A program made the position numbers and the translations under genes. A DNA stretch of 64,000 nt from Asticcacaulis tiandongensis (GTDB lineage Bacteria > Pseudomonadota > Alphaproteobacteria > Caulobacterales > Caulobacteraceae): positions 624,584 through 688,583 of the forward strand of contig NZ_ML636837.1 of the NCBI RefSeq assembly GCF_006475605.1. Direction: 5' to 3'. Each line of letters starts with the position of its first letter. Positions within the stretch are counted from its first letter, which is position 1. The notes under the pieces were generated by a model. It did no database searches. It worked only from the letters and a program-made list of their open reading frames with translations, and had not been told where the DNA came from. Of the stretch, positions 53,661 through 62,205 are shown one piece after another.

Positions 53661-53722
53661 AGATACCCCACCCGTCATCGCTTACGCGATGCCACCCTCC
53701 CCGACAAGTCAGGGAGGTATGA
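53661..53722 (-). repeat. Dispersed two-hairpin intergenic repeat, copy 10 (3' of ribF)
   Basis: GATACCCCACCCGT, stem CATCGC/GCGATG, CCTCCC...GGGAGG, TATGAG. Ends 23 bp from the ribF stop. Together copies 9 and 10 fill the gap between the convergent GH115 and ribF genes. Confidence 0.8.
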
Positions 53723-53745
53723 GGGGGCCGTCTTTAAAGTAAGCC

Positions 53746-54753
53746 CTAATCTTTGAAGTAGGCTTTGGCGGTTTCGGCGTCTCTGGCGATCTGAGCCTTG
53801 AGGGCGTCGAAACTGTCGAATTTCTGTTCGGGTCTGAGATAGTGCAGAAGTTCGACCTCGATGACGCGATCATAGATTTCATGATCAAGGTCGAAGATGT
53901 GGGTTTCAAAGCGTTCGGAAAGGCCGTTGACCGTCGGGCGGTTGCCAAAATTGGTCACGCTGCCGTAGACCTGCACGTCCCCATCTCCGGCATCAAGCGT
54001 CGTGCGGGTGACATAGACGCCCTTTTTCGGGCGCAGATAATCGCTCATATCGATATTGGCCGTGGGGAAGCCTATGGTGCGGCCAATCTGGTCGCCACGC
54101 GTCACGAGGCCACGATAGGCCTGAGGCCGTCCGAGTATGTGACCGGCCAGTTGTACATTGCCGTCAAGCAAGGCCTCGCGCACGGCGGATGACGACAGCT
54201 TGTGGCCGGTTTCATCCGTCTGACAGGCGGTTTCAGAGGTCGTAAAGCCAAACTGTGTCCCCAGTTGCGCCAGCAAGGGGGCATCTCCCGCGCCCTTATT
54301 GCCGAAACGGAAGTCAAAGCCACAGGCGACATGAATAATCTTAAGATGCTCATGCAGCAGGATGCGCACAAAGTCTTCGGGGCTAAGGCTTGCCAGTACC
54401 GGATCAAAGCGCAGGACAAACACCGTGCCGACCCCAAGCGCCTCAAAGGCCTTAAGCTGCTGGGGAAGTGACATCAGGCGAAACGGTTCGACCGCTTTAC
54501 CAGCCTTTTGCAGGAAATAGGCCTGAGGATGCGGATCGAAGGCGATGACGGCGGACGCGGCATTGTGCCTGCGCCCTGTGGCCACGGCGTTTTCAATGAC
54601 GCGCTGATGGCCCTGATGCACGCCATCAAAGCTGCCTATGGCGGCGGATACGCCTTTGGGCAAGGCTTGCGAGATGGCGGCCTCATTCAGGGCGCTGGAG
54701 CGCAGGTCACCGCCCGGTTCGAGCGTCAGAAGGAAAGCTTTGAGCGAAGACAC
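53746..54753 (-). CDS. ribF: Bifunctional riboflavin kinase/FAD synthetase
   Basis: Makes FMN from riboflavin, then FAD from FMN. 335 aa from a GTG at 54753, chosen because any earlier start would run back over the end of the MaoC gene. The adenylyltransferase half has GSFDGVHQGHQRVI (HxGH-like), then PEDFVRILL. The flavokinase half has GRTIGFPTANIDMSDYL with the PTAN motif, and ends with VELLHYLRPEQKFDSFDALK. Confidence 0.93.
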   Translation of the reverse strand: MSSLKAFLLTLEPGGDLRSSALNEAAISQALPKGVSAAIGSFDGVHQGHQRVIENAVATGRRHNAASAVIAFDPHPQAYFLQKAGKAVEPFRLMSLPQQLKAFEALGVGTVFVLRFDPVLASLSPEDFVRILLHEHLKIIHVACGFDFRFGNKGAGDAPLLAQLGTQFGFTTSETACQTDETGHKLSSSAVREALLDGNVQLAGHILGRPQAYRGLVTRGDQIGRTIGFPTANIDMSDYLRPKKGVYVTRTTLDAGDGDVQVYGSVTNFGNRPTVNGLSERFETHIFDLDHEIYDRVIEVELLHYLRPEQKFDSFDALKAQIARDAETAKAYFKD

Positions 54754-54763
54754 GGACGGACTC

Positions 54764-55195
54764 TCAGGCTGGACGGCGCGGCGCGATGACTTCGGACTGG
54801 CCATCGGCAAACAACTTGTTACGCACCTTGGCAACGGTCGAAAGAATGACACGACTGGTCTTGAGATCGATGTCGGTAACCGTCAGGGTGATGGTGACCT
54901 CATCATCAAGCTTTACCGCCCGTTTGAAGTTCAGGTTCTGCGAGACATAGATAGAGCCGCGCCCCGGCAAGCCACCGGCGATGGTGGCGGAAATCCATGC
55001 GCCCAGCAGGGCGCCGTGTGCGATGCGACCCTTGAAAGGGGTGGTGGCGGCAAAGTCTTCGTCGACATGGATAGGATTATGATCTTCGGAGACATCGGCA
55101 AAGGCGCGGATCACGGCATCAGTGGCGGTGAAATGGCGTTCATAGGTTTGGCCAATGGTAAGGTCTTCGAGGCAGACCGTTTGGGCATCGCTCAT
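54764..55195 (-). CDS. MaoC-family hydratase
   Basis: 143 aa with a hot-dog fold. The hydratase motif is SEDHNPIHVDEDFA (Asp and His typical of (R)-specific enoyl-CoA hydratases), followed by GRIAHGALLGAWISATIAG. Related enzymes feed beta-oxidation intermediates to polyhydroxyalkanoate or act in fatty acid modification; no PHA genes are seen here. It is 10 bp upstream of ribF on the same strand, so these may be one transcript. Confidence 0.88.
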   Translation of the reverse strand: MSDAQTVCLEDLTIGQTYERHFTATDAVIRAFADVSEDHNPIHVDEDFAATTPFKGRIAHGALLGAWISATIAGGLPGRGSIYVSQNLNFKRAVKLDDEVTITLTVTDIDLKTSRVILSTVAKVRNKLFADGQSEVIAPRRPA

Positions 55196-55508
55196 TGATA
55201 AGGCGTCCTGAATTCTCTGTGGCCCAAAGCCTTACGCACAGTCGATGGGTTTGCCAAGCCGTCTGACGGCCTAGGTGAGGGGCAAAATCGCGGGTGGAAT
55301 TTGTGCCAATCTGGTATTTTCTTTGGCATCACGGTTCACAAAAGCCCTGATTTTCATGGTTAATAACTGTTATATTGTTGAATATTATCAATATTTTTCA
55401 AAACGGGTTTTAACCCTATCTTATCGGGTTCTGGTCATTATGGGGCTCTCTTCCAAGAAGAGCCCGCATAAGGCGGCTCGTATTTATTATAGGTGGGGCG
55501 TTACACTC
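55196..55508. other. Non-coding divergent promoter region of MaoC and CheY genes
   Basis: 313 bp, noticeably AT-rich from about 55360 to 55430. It contains a near-inverted repeat TTGAATATT/CAATATTTTTCAA and a palindrome GGGTTTTAACCC with a CGGGTT repeat behind it. A longer open frame begins at 55275 in the CheY frame, but it lacks similarity. No clear promoter consensus could be assigned. Confidence 0.5.
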
Positions 55509-55895
55509 ATGGCCGTCGATATGTCCATGCCGATCCTGGTGGTTGATGATTACAAAACCATGCTGCGGATTATTGGCAATCTGCTGAAGCAACTGGGTTT
55601 CGAGAACATCGAAGAAGCATCTGATGGCGCAGAAGCGCTGGATAAGATGAAAAAGAGCAATTACGGTCTGGTCATTTCCGACTGGAACATGGAACCCATG
55701 ACGGGTTATGAGTTGCTTCTGAAAGTCCGTTCGGACGATTCGCTCAAAAGAACACCCTTCATCATGGTTACGGCCGAATCCAAGACCGAAAACGTGATTG
55801 CCGCCAAGAAGGCGGGTGTGAACAACTATATCGTCAAACCGTTCAACGGTGCGACGCTGAAGCAAAAGATCACGGCCGTTCTCGGCGAGTTTTAA
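55509..55895 (+). CDS. CheY-like response regulator
   Basis: 128 aa, a stand-alone receiver domain. Acidic pocket Asp13-Asp14 (ILVVDDYKTML), phosphoacceptor Asp58 (LVISDWNMEPMTG), Thr88 (FIMVTAES) and Lys110 (NYIVKPF), the same set as E. coli CheY. The start at 55509 (MAVDMSMPILV) gives the normal length; the 78 upstream codons have no similarity. With the CheZ-like gene 23 bp downstream it is likely a chemotaxis phospho-relay, possibly acting on the flagellar switch. Confidence 0.92.
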   Translation: MAVDMSMPILVVDDYKTMLRIIGNLLKQLGFENIEEASDGAEALDKMKKSNYGLVISDWNMEPMTGYELLLKVRSDDSLKRTPFIMVTAESKTENVIAAKKAGVNNYIVKPFNGATLKQKITAVLGEF

Positions 55896-55918
55896 GTTTA
55901 CTGATAAGCAGGTTTCCA

Positions 55919-56860
55919 ATGGGCCAGGTTGCTCACACACAGACAGAGCCGATGGATATGGACGGCGTTGACGCCGGTCTGGTCGCGGAACTGGAGCCGA
56001 AGCTGATTAACCTCATGCAGCAGTCAGAAGCCCTTGTGGCCCTGATGCGCGGTTTTTTCAAGCAGCTCGACAAACGTCGCGCCGAGGAATTTCGCGTCAT
56101 TGCCGGTTATATCTCGAAGGCAAAAGAGGAAATCCGCGAACTGCGTCCGCAGGATCTGTCACAGGAGCGCATCCCGACAGCGGGGGCGGAGCTTGAGGCG
56201 ATCACGCGTGACACGGAGGCCGCTACCCACACCATCATGAATGCCGCCGAGGCCATCATGGGTATGGATGCGTCCGACCCCAAAGCCTATAAGGCGGCGG
56301 TGGACGATCAGGTGATGATGATCTTTGAAGCCTGTTCGTTTCAGGACATTACCGGTCAGCGCGTTTCCAAGGTCATTCATGTGCTTCAGCAGATTGAAGA
56401 ACGGGTGACCAAGCTGGCCTCTGCCCTTGGGGTTGAGGACAAGGCGGTAGAGACCTTAAGCGAGCGCGAACAGCGTGCGCGTGACCTCTTGCTCAACGGC
56501 CCGGCTATCGGTGGCCCTGAGACCGCTCAGGATGCGATTGACGCCATGTTTGATGCCCCGGTTGCGGCCCCCACACCGGCAGCACCCGCCGCACCGGCAC
56601 CTGAGGTAAAGGTTCAGGCCCCCAAGGTCGAGGCCCCTAAGGCGGCCCCTGTGGCCCCCGTAGTCGCAAAAGCGCCGGTCGCACCCGTGGCACCGCCGCG
56701 TGTCACCCCGCCTGTACCGGCTCCAGTCCCCGCCCCAGTCCCCAGCAAGGCGGAAAGCGTTGATAATTCGCAGGATGATATCGACGCCTTGTTCGATATG
56801 TCGCCTGAAGATCTCAAGAAGACCAACTCACAGGACGATATTGACGCCCTGTTTGACTAA
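55919..56860 (+). CDS. cheZ: CheZ-like protein phosphatase with FliM-like C-terminal motifs
   Basis: 313 aa. A helical N-terminal part resembles CheZ, with the catalytic FQDITGQRVSKVI stretch (141-153), where Gln142 matches the CheZ glutamine that activates water for CheY-P dephosphorylation. The region 213-283 is a proline/alanine linker. Then the tail carries SQDDIDALFD twice (284-293 and 304-313, the last residues). A weaker form AQDAIDAMFD is at 203-212. SQ-x-x-IDAL is the CheY-P binding peptide at the FliM N-terminus. The tail may therefore bind the adjacent CheY. Confidence 0.87.
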   Translation: MGQVAHTQTEPMDMDGVDAGLVAELEPKLINLMQQSEALVALMRGFFKQLDKRRAEEFRVIAGYISKAKEEIRELRPQDLSQERIPTAGAELEAITRDTEAATHTIMNAAEAIMGMDASDPKAYKAAVDDQVMMIFEACSFQDITGQRVSKVIHVLQQIEERVTKLASALGVEDKAVETLSEREQRARDLLLNGPAIGGPETAQDAIDAMFDAPVAAPTPAAPAAPAPEVKVQAPKVEAPKAAPVAPVVAKAPVAPVAPPRVTPPVPAPVPAPVPSKAESVDNSQDDIDALFDMSPEDLKKTNSQDDIDALFD

Positions 56861-56886
56861 TAAAAATAAATAAGTTTGGTGATGGT

Positions 56887-57756
56887 TTACCAGCTTAGAG
56901 CGCGGGTCACATAGCGGGCCTGCGCTTTTTGCGTTTCCAGTACCTTTGCCAGCAGGCGGGCATCGAGTTCACCGAGGTCGTTGGTGGCTTCGGTGGCATG
57001 GATACCGGCGGCGACAAACACCAGATCAAGACCTTGGCCATTGGCCCCTAAAACATCGGTCGGCAGGCCGTCGCCTATGGCCAGAATGCGGGATTTATCG
57101 GCAGGCTTACCGGTCGTCTTTTCCAGCGCCTGATAGCAAAGATCATAGATCGGGGCATAGGGCTTACCGGCCATGATCGCTTCGCCGCCAAGGCTCATAT
57201 AGAGATCGGCCAGAGAACCGGCGCAGAGGATGATCTGGTCGCCGCGCTGGACGATGCGGTCGGGGTTGGCACAGACGAACGGCAGCTTACGCGCGGCGGC
57301 GATTTTGAAGGCTGCCTGATAGTCGGACAGCTGATCGGTTTCGTCGTCATAAAGGCCGGTGCAGCTAATGAAAGCGGCGGTTTCAGGCGTGCCGGACAGA
57401 TCGATATCCAGCCCATCATAAAGGGCCTTGTCGCGGTCAGGGCCGACGACCCAGGCCGAACCGGTGGGGGCATAGTCTCTCAGGAACTGGCGGGTCGCAT
57501 CGCCTGAGGAGACAATGGCACTATAGGCGTCATCAAATACGCCGAGATCATTCAGCTGTTTTTCAAGCCCTTCACGGGGGCGGGGTGAGTTGGAGATCAG
57601 AACCACCGGCCCGCGTTCGGCTTTGAAGCGGCGCAGGGCCTCATAGGCGGCGGGGAAATGTTGCTTGCCGTTGTGGATGACCCCCCAGATGTCGCAAAAC
57701 ACAGCCTCATAGTCACTGGAAATTTCGGACAGACCATTGAGCAGGGTAGAGGACAT
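56887..57756 (-). CDS. HAD-superfamily hydrolase, TIGR01459-like
   Basis: 289 aa from the ATG at 57756 (MSSTLLNGLSEIS). HAD motif I is FCDIWGVIHNG (Asp nucleophile; Asp-x-Trp), motif II VLISNSPRP, and motif III/IV MAGKPYAPIYDLC and RILAIGDGLPTDVLGANGQG. The capping pattern and length match the alphaproteobacterial TIGR01459 group. Substrate unknown; probably a sugar or nucleotide phosphatase. Confidence 0.9.
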   Translation of the reverse strand: MSSTLLNGLSEISSDYEAVFCDIWGVIHNGKQHFPAAYEALRRFKAERGPVVLISNSPRPREGLEKQLNDLGVFDDAYSAIVSSGDATRQFLRDYAPTGSAWVVGPDRDKALYDGLDIDLSGTPETAAFISCTGLYDDETDQLSDYQAAFKIAAARKLPFVCANPDRIVQRGDQIILCAGSLADLYMSLGGEAIMAGKPYAPIYDLCYQALEKTTGKPADKSRILAIGDGLPTDVLGANGQGLDLVFVAAGIHATEATNDLGELDARLLAKVLETQKAQARYVTRALSW

Positions 57757-57777
57757 GGGAGGGTTCCTTGCAACATT

Positions 57778-57885
57778 CCCTCTCCCCATTAGGGAGAGGG
57801 TTAGGGTGAGGGGGTAAGGGCAGAGTGGGCGCAGTTGCCCCTCATCCGGCCTTTGAAGGCCACCTTCTCCCCTAAGGGGAGAAGG
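57778..57885. repeat. Composite hairpin repeat between leuB and the HAD gene
   Basis: Three hairpins in a row: CCCTCTCCCC/GAGAGGG, GGCCTTTGAAGGCC and a perfect CCTTCTCCCCT-AAGGGGAGAAGG. The last one lies 2 bp from the leuB stop and is followed on the plus strand by T residues. It resembles the dispersed repeat family in base composition but not in detail. Confidence 0.65.
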
Positions 57886-57887
57886 TT

Positions 57888-58940
57888 TTAAGCGGCGCGG
57901 ATTTCGGCGACGATGGCTTTGGTGACTTCGGAACCGGCGGCGGTGCCACCGAGGTCGCGGGTCAGGATGCCTTTTTGAATGACCGCTTCGATAGCGGCAT
58001 CAAGGGCATCGGCTTCGGCATTGAGGTTGAGCGAGAAGCGCAGCAGCATAGAGACGGACTTCAGCGTACCGATGGGGTTGGCCAGATCCTTACCGGCGAT
58101 GTCGGGCGCTGAGCCGTGGATCGGCTCATAGAGACCCTTGCCGGTGGCCCCAAGCGAGGCCGACCCCAGCAGGCCGATAGAACCCGGCAGAACCGAGGCC
58201 AGATCGGACAGGATGTCGCCAAACATGTTTTCCGTGACGATAACGTCAAAGGATTTCGGACGGGTCACGAGGTGCATGGCCATCGAATCGACCAGCGCAT
58301 GCTCAAGCTCGACATCCGAATATTCGGCGGCATGCAGTTTGTTGACCGTTTCACGCCACAGACGCGAGGTCTCGATGACATTGGCCTTATCGACCGAGGT
58401 GACCTTGTTACGGCGCTTGCGGGCGGCCTCAAAGGCGATGCGGGCGACGCGCTCAATTTCTTCGACCGTATAGACACATTCGTCCGTGGCCGAGGTTTCG
58501 GTGCGGGATTGCTTGCCGAAATAAAGACCGCCGGTCAGTTCGCGCACGATCAGCATGTCGGCACCCGAAACGATGTCTTCTTTCAGGGGCGAACGGAAAG
58601 CCTGAGAGGCGGCGACATCCATCGGACGCAGATTGGCGAACAGGCCAAGGGATTTACGCACGGCCAGCAGGCCCTGTTCGGGGCGCTTGGGCTTCAGGTC
58701 CCACTTCGGGCCACCAACGGCACCAAGGATTACGGCGTCAGCGGCCTGACAGGCGGCGTCGGTATCGGCAGGATAGGGATCGTCGCGTTCATCAATGGCG
58801 ATGCCGCCGATCAGCTTTTCTTCAAACGCAAAGCTGTGGCCATAGACCTCACCAATGGTTTTCAGGGCTTCCACGCCAGCGGCGGCCACTTCAGGGCCAA
58901 TGCCATCGCCGGGGAGAACGACAATCTTGAATTCTGCCAT
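57888..58940 (-). CDS. leuB: 3-isopropylmalate dehydrogenase
   Basis: 350 aa from the ATG at 58940 (MAEFKIVVLPGDGIGPE); upstream codons would overlap the leuD terminator. NAD-dependent oxidative decarboxylation in leucine synthesis. Motifs: LLAVRKSLGLFANLRP and SVDKANVIETSRLWRETV; metal-binding NMFGDILSDLASVLPGSIGLLGSASL; EPIHGSAPDIAGKDLANPIG. It is the last leu gene of the cluster and follows an intrinsic terminator after leuD, so it needs its own promoter or read-through. Confidence 0.97.
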   Translation of the reverse strand: MAEFKIVVLPGDGIGPEVAAAGVEALKTIGEVYGHSFAFEEKLIGGIAIDERDDPYPADTDAACQAADAVILGAVGGPKWDLKPKRPEQGLLAVRKSLGLFANLRPMDVAASQAFRSPLKEDIVSGADMLIVRELTGGLYFGKQSRTETSATDECVYTVEEIERVARIAFEAARKRRNKVTSVDKANVIETSRLWRETVNKLHAAEYSDVELEHALVDSMAMHLVTRPKSFDVIVTENMFGDILSDLASVLPGSIGLLGSASLGATGKGLYEPIHGSAPDIAGKDLANPIGTLKSVSMLLRFSLNLNAEADALDAAIEAVIQKGILTRDLGGTAAGSEVTKAIVAEIRAA

Positions 58941-58956
58941 GTTCAGATACTTTCCA

Positions 58957-58989
58957 ATAAAAAACGCGCCTGACCGGAGCAAGGCGCGT
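58957..58989 (-). terminator. Intrinsic terminator between leuD and leuB
   Basis: On the minus strand: ACGCGCC, a 12-nt loop, GGCGCGT, then a long T run. It is close to the leuB start and 31 bp past the leuD stop. Confidence 0.9.
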
Positions 58990-59019
58990 TTGTCATGATG
59001 CCGCTGCAGGCATCAGAAA

Positions 59020-59619
59020 TCAGGCGGCGGCCTTGCCGGTTCTTTGTTCGTAAGCCTCAATAGAGGACACGCGATTCAAAATCCAGCCCATAGCGTCAAC
59101 GCCTTCAAGCAGGCACTGACGCGAGAAGGCGTCGATCTGGAACACGAACACGGTGCCGTCTTCGAAACGCAGTTCGCAGGCCTCAAGGTCGATGGTCACG
59201 CGCTGCTGCGGGTTCTTCGTCAGCTTGTCGTGAATGTCCTGCGGCACGACGATCGGCAGCAGGCCGTTTTTGAGACTGTTCGAGCGGAAGATGTCGGCGA
59301 TTTCTGTTGAGATCACCGCCTTGAAGCCATAGTCGGTCAGGGCCCACGGGGCGTGTTCGCGTGACGAACCGCAACCGAAATTGTTGCCGCCGACCAGAAT
59401 GCGATGCTCCTCAGGATCGATGATATTGAGGATGCAGTCGGCCTTGAGCGAGCCGTCATTATTGTAACGCCAGTCATTGAACGCCACCTTGCCGAGACCG
59501 GCCTTGGTGGTGGTGGTCAGAAAGCGGGCGGGAATGATCTGGTCGGTGTCGATATTGGCTTCGGGCAGCACAACAAGGCGCGACGAGAAGGTGTTGATCG
59601 GTTCCTGATTGGACGACAT
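59020..59619 (-). CDS. leuD: 3-isopropylmalate dehydratase small subunit
   Basis: 199 aa from the ATG at 59619 (MSSNQEPINTFSSR). Small swivelling subunit of isopropylmalate isomerase, working with LeuC. Conserved DTDQIIPARFL and GGNNFGCGSSREHAPWAL motifs. A hairpin with a T run lies upstream, between it and leuC. Confidence 0.96.
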   Translation of the reverse strand: MSSNQEPINTFSSRLVVLPEANIDTDQIIPARFLTTTTKAGLGKVAFNDWRYNNDGSLKADCILNIIDPEEHRILVGGNNFGCGSSREHAPWALTDYGFKAVISTEIADIFRSNSLKNGLLPIVVPQDIHDKLTKNPQQRVTIDLEACELRFEDGTVFVFQIDAFSRQCLLEGVDAMGWILNRVSSIEAYEQRTGKAAA

Positions 59620-59669
59620 GCTGTAGCCTCTGAAACATACCGGCAAAGCCGGTCATAGGATAAAAAGTC

Positions 59670-59704
59670 AAATCAGGGCGTAGAACCGCTTCAAGCCCTG
59701 ATTT
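59670..59704 (-). terminator. Hairpin in the leuC-leuD gap
   Basis: AAATCAGGGC and GCCCTGATTT form a perfect 10-bp stem with a 15-nt loop. On the minus strand it is followed by GACTTTTTA. It could terminate or attenuate transcription before leuD. Confidence 0.6.
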
Positions 59705-59718
59705 GCCGATATGGATTA

Positions 59719-59759
59719 CGCTTAAAAGTACACTGAGCGAAGCGAAGGACTTTTAAGCG
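59719..59759 (-). repeat. 41-nt stem-loop repeat, copy B, 1 bp after the leuC stop
   Basis: Perfect 11-bp stem CGCTTAAAAGT/ACTTTTAAGCG around a 19-nt loop ACACTGAGCGAAGCGAAGG. Same length and almost the same loop as copy A after the DUF3035 gene, with a different stem. Confidence 0.75.
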
Positions 59760-59760
59760 A

Positions 59761-61167
59761 TTAGGCGATATATTGGCGCGGATCGGCCACGTGACCGGCG
59801 ATGGCCGAAGCCGCAGCGGTGGCCGGTGAGGCCAGAACCGTGCGCGAACCCGGCCCCTGACGGCCCTCGAAATTGCGATTGGAGGTCGAAACCGCCAACT
59901 GACCCGGTGCGACGAAATCGCCGTTCATGGCGATACACATCGAACAACCGGGCAGACGCCATTCGGCACCGGCCTCTTCAAAGACCTTATCAAGGCCTTC
60001 GGCAACGGCTTCAAGGCGCACTTTTTCCGAACCCGGAACCACCAGCATACGCACGCCTTCGGCAACGTGGCGGCCACGCATAACTTCAGCGGCGGCCCTG
60101 AGGTCAGCCAGACGTCCATTGGTGCATGAGCCGATGAACACGACATCGACCTTAGCGACATCACGCGAATCGCCGCCGGTCAGGCCCATATATTTCAGGG
60201 CCTTCACGTCGTTTTCATTGGATGGCAAGGGCACACCGGCGCGGATAGCGCCGCCCTGATCCGGTGTGGTGCCCCATGTTGCCATGGGCTCGATGGCTGA
60301 ACCGTCGATGGTGATTTCCTTATCGAAGACCGCGCCTTCGTCGGATTTCAGCGTCAGCCAGTCAGCGGCGGCGGCCTCGAAGGCTTCGCCCTTGGGGGCA
60401 TAGGCACGTCCGCGCAGCCACTCGACCGTGGTCTGGTCAGGGGCGATCATGCCGCAACGGGCACCCGCTTCAATAGACAGGTTACAGACCGTCATGCGGC
60501 CTTCCATATCCAGAGATTCGATGACCGAACCGGCATATTCCAGCGCATAGCCGGTACCGCCACCAAAGCCCAGACGCTGAATGATGGCCAAAGCCACGTC
60601 CTTACCCGTGACGCCCTTTTGCAGGGTGCCGTTGACGGTGATGCGCATGGTTTTCGGCTTGCGCTGGGTCAGGCATTGCGTCGCCAGCACGTGGCCGACC
60701 TCGGAGGTGCCGATACCGAAGGCGATACAGCCAAAAGCGCCGTGGGTTGAGGTATGCGAGTCACCGCAGACGACCGTGAAGCCTGGCTGTGTCAGACCCA
60801 TATCCGGCCCGATAACATGCACCACGCCGCGATTGTCAGAGTCCCAGCCAAACAGCTTTACACCGTGGTTTTTGGTGTTCTGCTCAAGGGTTTCGACCTG
60901 AATTTTGGCCTGAGGCGTGAAATAGGGGCGCTCACCATTGGCATCCGGCGCAAGCGTCGGTATCGAGTGATCGAGCGTCGCAAAGGTGCGGTCCGGACGG
61001 CGTACCTTAAGGCCACGCGCGTCGAGTTCGGAAAAGGCCTGCGGGCTGGTGACTTCGTGTACCAGATGCAGGTCGATATACAGAACCGCAGGCTTGTCGG
61101 CGGATTCATCCTCGACGATGTGGCGTTCCCACACCTTTTCAAACAGGGATTTGGCAGTCGATGACAT
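59761..61167 (-). CDS. leuC: 3-isopropylmalate dehydratase large subunit
   Basis: 468 aa, an aconitase-family subunit that binds a [4Fe-4S] cluster. Cluster and active-site motifs: [38 protein letters not shown] and [13 protein letters not shown]. Followed by the 41-nt stem-loop. A GC hairpin lies in its leader (61223-61256). Confidence 0.97.
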   Translation of the reverse strand: MSSTAKSLFEKVWERHIVEDESADKPAVLYIDLHLVHEVTSPQAFSELDARGLKVRRPDRTFATLDHSIPTLAPDANGERPYFTPQAKIQVETLEQNTKNHGVKLFGWDSDNRGVVHVIGPDMGLTQPGFTVVCGDSHTSTHGAFGCIAFGIGTSEVGHVLATQCLTQRKPKTMRITVNGTLQKGVTGKDVALAIIQRLGFGGGTGYALEYAGSVIESLDMEGRMTVCNLSIEAGARCGMIAPDQTTVEWLRGRAYAPKGEAFEAAAADWLTLKSDEGAVFDKEITIDGSAIEPMATWGTTPDQGGAIRAGVPLPSNENDVKALKYMGLTGGDSRDVAKVDVVFIGSCTNGRLADLRAAAEVMRGRHVAEGVRMLVVPGSEKVRLEAVAEGLDKVFEEAGAEWRLPGCSMCIAMNGDFVAPGQLAVSTSNRNFEGRQGPGSRTVLASPATAAASAIAGHVADPRQYIA

Positions 61168-61211
61168 GGTATATATTCCGTTGTGGGCAGGGGAGATTAT
61201 ACCCCTGAACA

Positions 61212-61256
61212 GAAAAAGTGAAAAGCCGCCGCAGGGTGTAACCCTTGGGGCGGCTT
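61212..61256 (-). terminator. Terminator or attenuator in the ilvE-leuC gap
   Basis: AAGCCGCC (61223-61230) pairs with GGCGGCTT (61249-61256) with an inner AGGGT/ACCCT helix. On the minus strand it is followed by TTTTCACTTTTTC. It is 3' of ilvE and 5' of leuC. Confidence 0.6.
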
Positions 61257-61281
61257 CCCGTTAAAGAGAAAACGACGTGGC

Positions 61282-62205
61282 TCAGACGTAGTCGAGCCAG
61301 CCCCATTTATCTTCGGTCTGACCGTTAAATAGGCCTGAAAAACGCGCTTGCAAGAGCTTGGTGATCTCACCGGGGCCACCTGCGCGGGTCGGGATATCAT
61401 CGATCGAGCGGATCGGCGTGATTTCCGCTGCCGTACCGGTCATGAAGACTTCGTTGGCCAGATACAGCATTTCGCGCGGCAGGGCCTGCTCGACGATCTC
61501 GATACCTTCGGCACGTGCCAGAGTCAAAACCGTGTCGCGGGTAATGCCGCCCAGAATGGAAGAGGCGACCGGCGGGGTGTGCAGCTTGCCATTCAGGATG
61601 ACAAACAGGTTTTCGCCAGCACCTTCGGACAGACGGCCATCGGTGCCAAGACCTAAGCCTTCGGCATAGCCGCGCGTGCGGGCTTCACGGCCGATGAGGT
61701 AGGACGACAGATAGTTGCCCGAAGCCTTGGCGGCGGCGGGGATGGTGTTCGGGGCAACGCGCTGCCATGAGGAAACGCAGACATCGACGCCCTTGGTCAG
61801 GCCGTCTTCGCCGAGATAGGCGCCCCACGGGAAGGCGGCAATGGCGACATCAACGCGGATATTGTCAGCCTTAGGCGTGACACCCAGACCACATTCGCCC
61901 AAAAAGGCGATGGGGCGCAGATAGGCAGATTTCAGGCCATTGGCCTTCAGGGTTTCCTTACAGGCCGCATTGATCTGCTCGACCGTATAGGCCATCGGTA
62001 GATGATAGATGCGGGCCGAATCGAGCAGGCGCTGGTTGTGTTCCGTTAGACGGAAGACAGCCGACCCCTTAGGGGTGTCATAGGCGCGGATGCCTTCGAA
62101 GACACCTGTGCCGTAATGCAGCGCGTGGGTTAAGACGTGAATCTTCGCGTCTTCCCATTGTTTTAGTTCACCGTTGAACCAGATTTTTTCAGCGAGCGGT
62201 TTCAT
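61282..62205 (-). CDS. ilvE: Branched-chain amino acid aminotransferase
   Basis: 307 aa. Transfers amino groups to and from valine, leucine and isoleucine keto acids. Fold-type IV PLP features: HALHYGTGVFEGIRAYDT, VFRLTEHNQRLLDSARIY, SGNYLSSYLIGREARTRGY (lysine before this segment), and VFMTGTAAEITPI. It overlaps the leuA stop by 17 bp, so they are translated from one message. Confidence 0.95.
   Translation of the reverse strand: MKPLAEKIWFNGELKQWEDAKIHVLTHALHYGTGVFEGIRAYDTPKGSAVFRLTEHNQRLLDSARIYHLPMAYTVEQINAACKETLKANGLKSAYLRPIAFLGECGLGVTPKADNIRVDVAIAAFPWGAYLGEDGLTKGVDVCVSSWQRVAPNTIPAAAKASGNYLSSYLIGREARTRGYAEGLGLGTDGRLSEGAGENLFVILNGKLHTPPVASSILGGITRDTVLTLARAEGIEIVEQALPREMLYLANEVFMTGTAAEITPIRSIDDIPTRAGGPGEITKLLQARFSGLFNGQTEDKWGWLDYV

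Noticed and set aside
7438-57885. CRISPR-like array suggested by recurring GC hairpins
   Set aside because: Copies are scattered in separate intergenic gaps with no regular spacing or spacers, and no cas genes occur.
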